From Asticcacaulis sp. EMRT-3 (lineage in GTDB: Bacteria; Pseudomonadota; Alphaproteobacteria; Caulobacterales; Caulobacteraceae): 64,000 nt of DNA. Below the pieces are notes generated by a model that did not search any database, was not told where the DNA came from, and was given only the letters and a program-made list of their open reading frames with translations. The stretch covers positions 1,385,001-1,449,000 of the forward strand of contig NZ_JASERT010000001.1 in NCBI RefSeq assembly GCF_030027245.1. Direction: 5' to 3'. Of the stretch, positions 53,914-63,200 are shown piece by piece (position 1 is the stretch's first letter; every line of letters begins with the position of its first letter). The translations under genes were made by a program, and so were the position numbers.

Positions 53914-55466
53914 TAAGCCTCCTGTTCCGGGTTTTCCGGTTCCGATAAGTCTGGTGACGGTTCCACTGCCGGCGGGCGCAGCGTTTTCGCAATCGAGATA
54001 TTGAAGCGGCTGCCCTCACCGGCCTTTGATTCGACCCAGATGCGCCCGCCGTGATTTTCGACGATACGCTTGCAGACGGCCAGTCCCAGACCGCTGCCCT
54101 TGATGCTTTCCCAGTTGTGCAGGCGGCGGAAAGGCTCGAACACCTGCTCGATAAAGGCCTCGTCGATACCCAGCCCATTGTCGCTGACCGAAAACTGCCA
54201 GAAGGCCCCGCCCTCGGCGGCGGCGATATGGATCACCGGCGTCTGGCCTTCGGGCTGGTATTTAATGGCATTGGCGATCAGGTTCTGGAACAGGCGCATG
54301 ATCTGCACGGCGCTGCCATAGAGCTTCGGCAAGGGGTCGCTGGTGATTTCGGCGCCCGAATCGATAATGAGCTGGCGCAGGTTTTCGAGCACATGATTGA
54401 TCTCGACCTGCATATCGACCTCGCCCAGGCTCAGGCCCTCGCGGCCCATGCGGGCATATTCGAGCAGATCCTGCACCATGTCGCGCATCCGCCAGGCCGA
54501 ATCGCCGATGATCTTCAGATATTCGCGCCCATCCTCATCCAGCCGGTCGGCATAGTCATGCGCCACGATCTGGCTGAAATTGAGCATCATGCGCAGCGGT
54601 TCCTGCATGTCGTGCGAGGCCACATAGGCGAAACGCTCAAGCTCGGTATTGGAATCGATCAGGCGCTTGAGCAGGCGTTCGCGCGCCGCCTCGGCCTGTT
54701 TGGCGCGGGAAATATCGCGCAATATGCCGATATAGTGGCGCTGACCGCCGAGCTCGAATTCCGACACCGACAGGTCGAGCGGAAAGGTATGGCCGTCCTT
54801 GCGCCGCCCGGTCATTTCGCGGCTGAAGGCGCCAGCTCCCAGATAATCGCGGATAAAGCCATCGTGCTTTTTCTGATCGGGCTCAGGGATGAGGATCGAG
54901 ATATTACGCGCCGTCACCTCGTCCGCCGCATAGCCGAACATGCGGATGCAGGCGGCGTTGAAGCTCTCGATCGTGCCGCGTTCGTCGATGGTGATGATGC
55001 CGTCGGTCACATTGTCCATCACCGCCGTCAGCGCCACCTGCCCCTGTTCCTGGCTCTGCTGGTACAGATCGGCCAGACGCGCATTGGCTTCGGCGAGCTG
55101 GCGCGGACTGGGCAGGCGCATGGCCAGCGGAATGCGCCGGATCAGCACAATCAGGGTGGCGATCGAGGTGATGGCGGTCAGCGCCTTGATGACACCCTCA
55201 ATATAGTAGTTTGGGTGCCATAATACCCATATATTGAGCAGGTGAGTCAGGCCGCACAGCAGGATGAAGGCACCGAACAGCACGAAAACCGCCTGAAAAG
55301 GCAGGTCTTTGCGCTTGCTCAATATATACAGCAAAACCAATGGAATGCTGAAATAGGCGATGACAATGCCGAGATCCGACAGGACATGCAGCCACAAAAC
55401 GCCGGGTTGCCACAGGAAGCAATAGCCATGCGGCATGAAGTTGCCGCCGCTGTCATGCGGGTTCAT
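53913..55466 (-). CDS. Sensor histidine kinase with ethylene-receptor-like membrane domain and PAS domain
   Basis: 517 residues. Three N-terminal membrane helices (about 25-108) match the ethylene-binding domain of plant ETR1: Asp31, Tyr38, Pro42, Phe67, Ile68, Cys71 and His75 correspond to ETR1 D25, Y32, P36, F61, I62, C65 and H69 with a constant offset of six. Then comes a PAS domain (about 140-260; 'VTDGIITIDERGTIESFNAA') and a HisKA/HATPase pair with His in 'FAYVASHDMQEPL', N box 'NLIANAIKY' and G boxes 'DNGLGI' and 'GSGLGL'. The ATG at 55466 follows 'aggagg'. The sensing ligand may be ethylene via Cu(I), by homology only. A dispersed repeat hairpin sits 18 bases upstream. Confidence 0.92.
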   Translation of the reverse strand: MNPHDSGGNFMPHGYCFLWQPGVLWLHVLSDLGIVIAYFSIPLVLLYILSKRKDLPFQAVFVLFGAFILLCGLTHLLNIWVLWHPNYYIEGVIKALTAITSIATLIVLIRRIPLAMRLPSPRQLAEANARLADLYQQSQEQGQVALTAVMDNVTDGIITIDERGTIESFNAACIRMFGYAADEVTARNISILIPEPDQKKHDGFIRDYLGAGAFSREMTGRRKDGHTFPLDLSVSEFELGGQRHYIGILRDISRAKQAEAARERLLKRLIDSNTELERFAYVASHDMQEPLRMMLNFSQIVAHDYADRLDEDGREYLKIIGDSAWRMRDMVQDLLEYARMGREGLSLGEVDMQVEINHVLENLRQLIIDSGAEITSDPLPKLYGSAVQIMRLFQNLIANAIKYQPEGQTPVIHIAAAEGGAFWQFSVSDNGLGIDEAFIEQVFEPFRRLHNWESIKGSGLGLAVCKRIVENHGGRIWVESKAGEGSRFNISIAKTLRPPAVEPSPDLSEPENPEQEA

Positions 55467-55484
55467 CAAGGCCTCCTGTTGTTA

Positions 55485-55607
55485 CCATGTGCGATGACAT
55501 TAATTCATCGCACATGGCAAGGCCGACACTCCGTTTTAAGAATGGCCGCCCAAGCCTATGTGCGAGGAGCCCATTGTTCTTAAAAAGAATGGCGGCGTCT
55601 GAGCTGC
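55485..55607 (-). repeat. Dispersed structured repeat, copy 5 of 5 (reverse orientation)
   Basis: Read on the minus strand: 'gcagctcagacgccgcc', 'aatgggctcctcgcacata', 'ggcttgggcggccattc', 'gtcggccttg', then a terminal hairpin with perfect 13-bp arms (55505-55517 and 55485-55497, CCATGTGCGATGA and complement). It lies between the divergent kinase and response-regulator genes and ends 18 bases before the kinase start, pointing toward it. Confidence 0.75.
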
Positions 55608-55754
55608 AAAAAGCCCTATCTTCACCGATTTGCCGCACCTCGCAAGCCCGCAACCGGGGCTTGCGCGCAGTTTGTGGACAAGATGGCGAAAGACCCTTGC
55701 CCCCCGGCGCGAAATGGTTGACAAATTTCACTGACGATCATCGCAGGCAGACGC

Positions 55755-56225
55755 ATGACCAGACTGAACGAACGCGGGCGCAGCGCCCAGGTGCTGCTGG
55801 TGGAGGATAATCGCGGTGACGCCGTCCTGACGCGCCGCGCTTTTCGGCGGGCGCGCATCGCCAACGACATCACCGTGGCCGAAACCGGCGAAAAGGGCCT
55901 GAGCATCCTGCGCCGCGAAGGCGAATTCGGCGAATCCCCGCGTCCCGACATCATTCTGCTCGATCTCAACCTGCCGCACATGCATGGCCGCGACTTTCTC
56001 TCCACCGTCAAGGACGATCCGGCTTTACGCCGCATTCCGGTGATTGTGCTGTCCTCGTCCGCCGCCGATAACGACATCAATGCCTGCTATAGCCGCCATG
56101 CCAATGGCTATATCACCAAGCCGATCAGCAGCGACACCTATGATAATGTGGTGTCGCGCCTTGAAGCCTACTGGTTCGAGCTGATGCAGATGCCGCCCGA
56201 CGAGCCGATTCCGGCTTTTTCCTGA
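55755..56225 (+). CDS. Second response regulator, receiver domain only
   Basis: 156 residues, close in sequence to the regulator at 53452: 'VLLVEDNRGDAVLTRRAFRR', 'DIILLDLNLPHMHGRDFLST', 'IPVIVLSSSAADNDINACYS', 'GYITKPI'. It is transcribed away from the kinase gene. The two regulators look like duplicates that may both take phosphate from the ethylene-receptor-like kinase, or this one may answer another kinase. No output domain is present. Confidence 0.92.
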   Translation: MTRLNERGRSAQVLLVEDNRGDAVLTRRAFRRARIANDITVAETGEKGLSILRREGEFGESPRPDIILLDLNLPHMHGRDFLSTVKDDPALRRIPVIVLSSSAADNDINACYSRHANGYITKPISSDTYDNVVSRLEAYWFELMQMPPDEPIPAFS

Positions 56226-56238
56226 GCGGTTCTTCTGC

Positions 56239-56880
56239 CTAAATTGCCTTACGAAAAGTCAGATTGATGCGGCGCGCGCCGGTCACAGCGTGCTGTCCGG
56301 CTTTCAGCGCTGCCACGCCGTGATAGGCCCGGCGATAAGCCCCACCCCACACCGCCACATCGCCGTGACGAAGTTCGACGCGCCGCACAGGATCCTGACG
56401 GCGCATACCGCCCCACAGGAACATCACCGGCAAACCGAGCGACAGCGAAACAATCGGCGCGCTGTCATCAGGTTCATCCCGATCCTGATGCAGGCCCATG
56501 CGCGCCCCCGGTTCATAGAGATTGATGAGGCAGGAATCGGGCGCAAACGCAAAACCGGCCTGCGCGGCGGCGCTGATCGCCAGTTCTTGCAACACTTTGG
56601 GCATAACGGGCCATGCCAGGCCGCTTTGTGGATCATGACGCTGATAGCGATAGCCGCGCCGGTCGCTGACCCAGCCCCATGCGCCGCAACTGGTCATGGC
56701 CGCCGACATGGCCTGTCCGCCCGGCGTCGTCATGCGGCGAAACGGCGCGGCAGCGGCAATGGCCGCCACCGCCGCCAGTACAGCCTTGTCCTGCGGCACG
56801 GCGAAACCGCGCAGGATATGCAAACCTTCAGGCGCGGGCTCAGCTTCAGGCTCCGGCAGATCGAACAGTTCGGCCTGCAT
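56239..56880 (-). CDS. alkB: DNA/RNA alkylation repair dioxygenase AlkB
   Basis: 213 residues of a 2-oxoglutarate/Fe(II) dioxygenase. Iron ligands: H-x-D in 'GARMGLHQDRDEPD' and the later His in 'RRAYHGV'; 2OG-binding Arg in 'GARRINLTFRKA'. 'GFAVPQDKAVLAAVAAIAAA' and 'CGAWGWVSDRRGYRYQRHDP' match AlkB. It removes methyl groups from 1-methyladenine and 3-methylcytosine. Its ATG overlaps the stop of ada by one base, the classic ada-alkB arrangement. Confidence 0.94.
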   Translation of the reverse strand: MQAELFDLPEPEAEPAPEGLHILRGFAVPQDKAVLAAVAAIAAAAPFRRMTTPGGQAMSAAMTSCGAWGWVSDRRGYRYQRHDPQSGLAWPVMPKVLQELAISAAAQAGFAFAPDSCLINLYEPGARMGLHQDRDEPDDSAPIVSLSLGLPVMFLWGGMRRQDPVRRVELRHGDVAVWGGAYRRAYHGVAALKAGQHAVTGARRINLTFRKAI

Positions 56881-57929
56881 CAGTCCGCTCGTTCCTGATC
56901 CAGCAAAGCCCGCTTACGCGCCACGCCCCAGCGATAGCCCGACAGCGCGCCATCGCTGCGCACCACCCGGTGACAGGGTATGGCCACGGCCAGGGTGTTG
57001 GCGGCACAGGCCCCGGCCACGGCGCGCACGGCGGCGGGCGCACCGATGCGCGCCGCCACCTCGGCATAGCTGGCCGTCTGGCCCGGCGGAATGGCGCGCA
57101 AGGCCTGCCAGACACGCTGCTGGAAGGCCGTGCCGCGAATATCGAGCGGCAGGTTCAGACCTACGCCCGGCATCTCAATCAGCCCCACCACCTGCGCCAG
57201 CTTCGCCGCAAAGACCGGATCATCGCCCATAAGCTGCGCTGCCGGAAAGCGATCCTGAAGGTCGCGCACCAGCACTTCGGGATCATCGCCCAGCGCGATG
57301 GCGCACAAGCCCTGTTCGCTTTCGGCCACCAGAATCGCACCCAGTCGGCACTGGCCGACGGCGAACCGGATGGCTTCGCCCGCCCCGCCCTTTTTATAGC
57401 GCCCCGGCCTCATGCCCAGCACGGCGGGCGCGGCTTCGTAAAAGCGCCCGCCCGAACCGTAACCGGCGTCGTAAAGCGCTTTAGTGACGCTGCCTTCGCC
57501 CTGCAAGCCGTCACGGACGCGCTGTTCGCGCAAAGCCCGGCCATAGGCGCGCGGCGTACACCCGGTAAGCTGGCGAAACAGACGATGGAAATGAAAGCGG
57601 CTGAGGCCCGCCTCTTGCGCCAGCGCATCGAGATCTGGCATCTGTTCCGCCGTTTCGATATGGCGGCAGGCCTGCGCCACCACAGCCGCCTGCCGGTCAT
57701 CTTCGCGGGGACGGCAGCGCAGACAGGCGCGCAAACCCGCCGCTTCCGCCGCCGCGCAAGTATCGAAAAAAGCAACATTTTCCAGCCTTGGCCGCCGCGC
57801 AGGGCAGGCCGGGCGACAATAGATGCCGGTGGTGGTCACGCCATAGAAAAACCCGGCCTCGCGCACACGGGCGCAGACGGCCTGCCAGCGCGGATCGGTT
57901 TCGGGAATGAGCGAGGCGGCATGGGTCAT
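56880..57929 (-). CDS. ada: Bifunctional Ada: methyl-phosphotriester sensor, AraC-type activator and O6-methylguanine methyltransferase
   Basis: 349 residues from the ATG at 57929 ('MTHAASLIPETDPRWQAVCA'). Domains: Ada zinc domain (about 10-80) with methyl-accepting Cys in 'GIYCRPACPARRP' and 'CLRCRP'; AraC HTH (about 85-180; 'AGLSRFHFHRLFRQLTGCTP'); O6-alkylguanine transferase with active 'AIPCHRVVRSDG' near the end. Self-methylation turns Ada into an activator of ada-alkB. An open extension to 57968 lacks a good ribosome site. Confidence 0.95.
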   Translation of the reverse strand: MTHAASLIPETDPRWQAVCARVREAGFFYGVTTTGIYCRPACPARRPRLENVAFFDTCAAAEAAGLRACLRCRPREDDRQAAVVAQACRHIETAEQMPDLDALAQEAGLSRFHFHRLFRQLTGCTPRAYGRALREQRVRDGLQGEGSVTKALYDAGYGSGGRFYEAAPAVLGMRPGRYKKGGAGEAIRFAVGQCRLGAILVAESEQGLCAIALGDDPEVLVRDLQDRFPAAQLMGDDPVFAAKLAQVVGLIEMPGVGLNLPLDIRGTAFQQRVWQALRAIPPGQTASYAEVAARIGAPAAVRAVAGACAANTLAVAIPCHRVVRSDGALSGYRWGVARKRALLDQERAD

Positions 57930-58067
57930 GGTGTGATCTTTCGAATATAGGTTCATCCAAACCTTCACGCCACACTAAGTTACGTCTTCCTCACCCGCAC
58001 TCCGCCGCTTGCGCTCAAATTCCCAATCCCGCCGCCTACGGCTTTTCACCGTTTCCATATCGATTTT

Positions 58068-60251
58068 TTGCGCACATTTAATTCAGGCAAGGCTATAGAC
58101 AGACTGACAGCCCTTTATGCTTTTTCTCCGAGGCACATTTCCATCTCGAATCCGCCCGCCTGTTTCGCGCCGCTTGCCGCCTCCGTTTTTCCGGTGCTGA
58201 CGGCCCTGTGCCTTGCCCTGTGCGCCCCGCCCGCCGCCGCGCAGGATCATCCGTCGCCGGTCACCCAAGCCCATCCGCCCATTATCAGCGACTCCGATTT
58301 CGACTCTGCCCTACCGTCTCTCGACCAGACCACAGCGCCGCCCCCCGGCACACCCGGCGAACTGCCGCCCACTGTAACAAAGCCTGCCGCAACGCCCGAA
58401 ACGCCCGCCACCAGCCTGCCGCCCGTCACGGCCAGCGACGACAGCGAACTCGACGCGCCCCTGCCGCCACTGGCCGGTTATGATGTCAGCCCCCTGCCCG
58501 CCGCCTCAGCCCCGGTGGTGGTGGCGCAGATCAGCTACACCACCGATGTGACCGGGTTGAAAGACGCCGGCGTGGCCAGCCAGTTCAAGGATCTGAGCGC
58601 GCTGGAGACGGGCAAGGGCAAGGCGGCCAATATCGCTATGGTGCGGGCGCGCGCCAGCGAGGATGAGGCCCTGATCTTACGCCTGCTCAATTCGCGCGGC
58701 TATTTCGACGCTACCGTCACCACCACGCTCAAACCCGCTCCCGATCCGAACCGCCCGGTCCGAGCGAAACTGGTGGCCGTGCCGGGGCCGCTTTACCATT
58801 TCGGCCTTGTCGCCATCGACGCCAACCCGACCGAACCGCCCGACCTGATCCGCAATGCCCTGCCTCTGGCTCAGGGTGATGCGATCGTGGCCGATACGGT
58901 GCTGGCTGCCGAGGCCAATGTCAGCGTGGTCATGCAGCAGACCGGTTATCCGTTCGTCAAGGTGGGCGCGCGTGACATCGCCCTCGACCCGACAAAGGAT
59001 ACCGGTGATTACAGTTTGCATGTCGATACGGGCCAGCGCTCGCGCTTCGGCGGCTTCCGCACCGATGGCAAGCCCGCCTTCAGCGCCGCCCATGTCGGCG
59101 AACTGACGCGCTTCTCGCGCGGCGAGCTGTACGACAACCGCAAGGTCAATGACCTGCGCGACGCTCTGGTGGCCACCGGCCTGTTCCGCAGCGTGTCGGT
59201 CGAGCCGGTCGCCACCGACCAAAAGGCGCCCGACGGCAGCGATTATGTCGATCTGCTCGTCCATCAGCAGGCCGGGCCCGTCCATACACTGGCTGCCGAG
59301 ATCGGCTATTCGACCGGCGAAGGCTTAACCGCCACCGGAAGCTGGCAAAACCGCAACAAGTTCCCGCCCGAAGGCGCGCTGATCCTGACCGGCGCCCTCG
59401 GCACGCAACAGCAGAGCCTGACCACCACCTTCCGCCGCTCCAATGCCAAAAAGCGCGACCGCACCTTCCAGCTCAGCGCCACGGCCAGCCACAATATCTA
59501 TGACAGCTACGAAGCCTATACGACCGGCATTTCCGGCACGGTGTCGCGCAGCTCGACACCTTTGTGGCAGAAGGTCTGGACGTGGTCCTACGGTTTCGAT
59601 GTCGAGGCCAGCCGCGAATCGAACAATCTCAGCCACAACGCCACCACCCTCTGGCAGGATTATTACTACACGGACTTTCCGGTGCGCATCGGCTATGACC
59701 GCTCCAACGACCTGCTCAACCCCACCACCGGTTACCGCCTGGCCAGTCAGACGACGCCGCAGGTTTCGCTATCCAATGGCGGCTCCAATGTCAGCGAAAT
59801 TCTCGACGCCAGTTCTTATTATCCGGTCGGGCAAAAACTGGTCCTGGCGGTGCGCGGTCGCATCGGCACGCTGCTCGGCGGCAGTCTGGCCGACATCGCC
59901 CCGTCGCGCAGGCTCTATGCCGGTGGCGGCGGCAGCGTGCGCGGCTTCGCCTATCAGAGCCTGGGCCCGAAAGACGCCAGCGGCAATCCGACCGGCGGCC
60001 TAAGCGTGGTCGAGGCCAGTATCGAGGCGCGCTACCGCATCGGCGACATCGGCATCGTGCCTTTCATCGATGCAGGTCAGGCCTATGCCTCGGCCACGCC
60101 CAACTTCTCGAACCTGCGTGTCGGCGTCGGCATCGGCGCGCGTCTCTATACCAATTTCGGCCCCATCCGCATCGACATCGCCACCCCGCTCGACCGCCAG
60201 AAAACCGAACCCCTGCTGGCGCTCTATGTCGGCATCGGCCAGAGCTTCTAG
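58068..60251 (+). CDS. tamA: Outer-membrane assembly protein TamA (BamA/Omp85 family)
   Basis: Up to 727 residues. A signal-like hydrophobic stretch ('PVLTALCLALCAPPAAAQDH') and a Pro/Thr-rich linker are followed by POTRA domains (about 150-390; 'KGKAANIAMVRARASEDEAL', 'LLNSRGYFDATVTTTLKPAP') and an Omp85 beta-barrel (about 420-727) with 'DIAPSRRLYAGGGGSVRGFA' and 'YQSLGPKD', ending in Phe ('VGIGQSF'). TamA works with TamB to insert some outer-membrane proteins. The frame has no ATG before the signal stretch; the TTG at 58068 is the only convenient start, so the N-terminus is uncertain. Confidence 0.9.
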   Translation: MRTFNSGKAIDRLTALYAFSPRHISISNPPACFAPLAASVFPVLTALCLALCAPPAAAQDHPSPVTQAHPPIISDSDFDSALPSLDQTTAPPPGTPGELPPTVTKPAATPETPATSLPPVTASDDSELDAPLPPLAGYDVSPLPAASAPVVVAQISYTTDVTGLKDAGVASQFKDLSALETGKGKAANIAMVRARASEDEALILRLLNSRGYFDATVTTTLKPAPDPNRPVRAKLVAVPGPLYHFGLVAIDANPTEPPDLIRNALPLAQGDAIVADTVLAAEANVSVVMQQTGYPFVKVGARDIALDPTKDTGDYSLHVDTGQRSRFGGFRTDGKPAFSAAHVGELTRFSRGELYDNRKVNDLRDALVATGLFRSVSVEPVATDQKAPDGSDYVDLLVHQQAGPVHTLAAEIGYSTGEGLTATGSWQNRNKFPPEGALILTGALGTQQQSLTTTFRRSNAKKRDRTFQLSATASHNIYDSYEAYTTGISGTVSRSSTPLWQKVWTWSYGFDVEASRESNNLSHNATTLWQDYYYTDFPVRIGYDRSNDLLNPTTGYRLASQTTPQVSLSNGGSNVSEILDASSYYPVGQKLVLAVRGRIGTLLGGSLADIAPSRRLYAGGGGSVRGFAYQSLGPKDASGNPTGGLSVVEASIEARYRIGDIGIVPFIDAGQAYASATPNFSNLRVGVGIGARLYTNFGPIRIDIATPLDRQKTEPLLALYVGIGQSF

Positions 60252-60261
60252 GGGGAACGTC

Positions 60262-63200
60262 ATGGCAGGCCGCAAAAAACCACCGAAAGCGCCTTTGAAC
60301 CTGTCGGACGACCGGCCGGAAGACACCGTGCCCGCGCCGCATACCGAAACGCCCATCGAGCAGGCGAAGGAGGTCGCTGAAAAAGTGGCGCGCAAAGCCG
60401 GTTTTTCCTTGAGCGACATAAGCTGGGGCGTGATCGCGCGCCGCGTCGGCCTCACCATCGCCGCCATACTGGTTCTGCTCGGTGTGTTTCTGGCCGCGCT
60501 CAATACCCCGCCGGGTCGCCGCCTGCTGGTGCAACTGGCCACCGGCATCAAGCTCAATTCCGGCCTGCAATTCCAGATCGACCGCATCGACGGCTCTTTG
60601 TACGGCAAGATGACCCTGCACGGGCTGAAGGTGCTCGATACCAAGGGCGTCTTCATCGAAGCGCCGGTGGTGAATCTCGACTGGCGACCGTTCGGCTATC
60701 TCGACAAGCATGTCGATATTCGTGATCTGGACGCGCCGCGCATTGAGGTTTTGCGTCAGCCCGTGCTCAATCCTGAACCAGCGCAACCGGCTGGCCCGCT
60801 GCTGCCTGATCTGCGCATCGACATCAACCGTTTGCAGGTGGCCGATCTCGCCATCGATGCACCGGTCACCGGTCAGGCCTATCATTTACGCATCGGCGGG
60901 GCCACCCATATAGTGCACGGCGAGGCACGGCTTTTGCTGGAAGCCTTGAGCGACAAGGGCGACCGGCTCGATCTGCGCCTTGAGGCCGTGCCCGACGCCG
61001 ACAGGCTCGACATCGACGCCCATGCCCGCGCCCCAAAAGATGGCGTGGTCGATGGCCTGCTGCACCTCCGCAAGCCGCTCTCGCTCGACCTGTCCGGCAA
61101 GGGAAGCTGGAAGCAATGGCAGGGCCATCTCACCACCGATTTCGGCACCGACACCCTGGCTGATCTTGGTGTAACGGCCCAGAGCGGCGTGTTCCATATC
61201 AAGGGCAGCACCCATCCCGACCGCATCTTAAGCGGTGAATCGGCGGCCCTGCTGGAGCCGCAGGTGACGGTGGATATGATCGCCAAAATGCAGGATCGCA
61301 CCTTCGATCTCAACGGCCAGCTTGCCTCGCAGGCCATGAAGGTGACGGCGCTGGGCGTCGTCGATCTGGCGCATAATCATTTCAAAAAACTCGAAGTCCA
61401 TGCCCGCCTGCTGCGCCCAGATGCGCTCGGCAAGGATGTCAACGCCTCCGACCTGCACGCCGATCTGCTGTTCGATGGCGCCTTTGCTACGCCGAAAATC
61501 CAATATGACATCACCGCCAAACGCTTTGGCCTCGGCGGCATCGCCTTAAGTGGCCTCGATGCCCAAGGTCAGAGCCATGCCGAGAGCCACGCCGACGGCA
61601 CGGCCCTGATCATCCCGTTGAAGGCGCGCCTCGACAGCCTGACCGGCATCAATGCGCAGGTCGATCCTCTGCTGATGCACCTGAAACTCGACGGCCAACT
61701 GACCTTTAACGGCGCAACGCTGACCAGCGACACCCTGCACATCCGCTCCGACCGCGTGAAGGCCACGGGCACGATCATGGCCGATCTCGCCGCCGGTAAA
61801 TATACGGCGAATGCACAAGCCAGCCTCAACAATTACACGGTGGAAAATCTCGCCAAGCTGAATGCCTCAAGCCATGTCAAGCTGGCCTACACCCATGCCG
61901 GACTGGCCGTGAACGGTACGCTCACCGCCCAAACGACGAAGATCCTCAATGACGGGCTGGCCAGGGCACTGGGCGGCAATGCCAAGATCAGCAGCGGCTA
62001 TGCCTATGCGCCCAATGGCGTGCTGGCGATCAGGGGCCTTGATCTGAAAGCCCCCAAACTGTCGCTGCAAGGCAATGGCACACTGGCCACGGCGGGCCGG
62101 AATAATGGCGCGATCCTCTTCAAGGCGACGGCGCAATCAGCCGATTATGGCCCCGCCGATCTGGCGCTGTCCGGCACGATCGACCATCCCAGCGGCCTAC
62201 TCCATGCCGCCCATCCGGGGCTGGGCATAGGCCTTGCCAATGTGACGGCGAATTTCGACGCTACGCCCGACGGTTTTGCGGTCAAGGGTGATGGCGGCAG
62301 CAACTATGGCCCCTTCACCGCCGACACCCTGATCCATACCGGCAGCCCGCTCACCATCGATATCCACCACGCCGATTTTGCCGGTGTCGGCATGACCGGA
62401 ACCCTGACCCAGAACGCCGCCGGGCCCTTTGAGGGTATGCTGGCCCTGTCCGGCGCGGGCCTCAACGGCACAGCGAAGCTGGCCGCCATAAATACGGCTC
62501 AGGGGGCCACCCTCCACGCCATCGGCAATCAGTTTGATGTGCCGGGCAATGTGCCGATCCATATTGGCCGTGCCATCATCGACGCCACCCTTCTCATGCA
62601 GGATCAGGCGAAGATCGATGCCGATGTGCAGATGGCCGATGTTCACTATCAGAATATGGTGCTGTCCACGGGCCGCGCCAAAGTGGCGCTGATCGGTCAG
62701 ACCGGTACGATCAGGGCCGTGGCCAATGGCGCGTCCAGCGGCAAGAACGGCGTGCCGCTCAATATTGCCGTCAGTGCCGACCTGTCGCCCGGACTCTACC
62801 GCGTGGCGGCGCAGGGCATGGCCAATGGCATAGGCTTCCATACCGATGCGCCCGCCCGCATCACCCAATCGGGCGCAGACTGGGTGCTGGCCCCGACCAC
62901 GATCAAGATGGACGCGGGCAGGCTCGACATTGCCGGACGCTTCGGCGCGCAGAAGACGGCGCAGTTGCGGCTGCACGATCTCGATCTGTCGGTGGCCAAT
63001 CTGTTCGCCGGTGATCTCGGCGTCAATGGCGTGGCCAATGGCGCCGTCGATTTCACACAAAGCGGCGATGGCCTGCCTTCCATGCACGCCCGCCTGACCG
63101 TCAAAGATTTCTCGCGCTCCTCGGCGGCGGTGGCCTCGGCCCCCGTCGATCTCGATCTCGATGCCCGCCTCGATCCCGATGGCCAGACGCAGGACAATTA

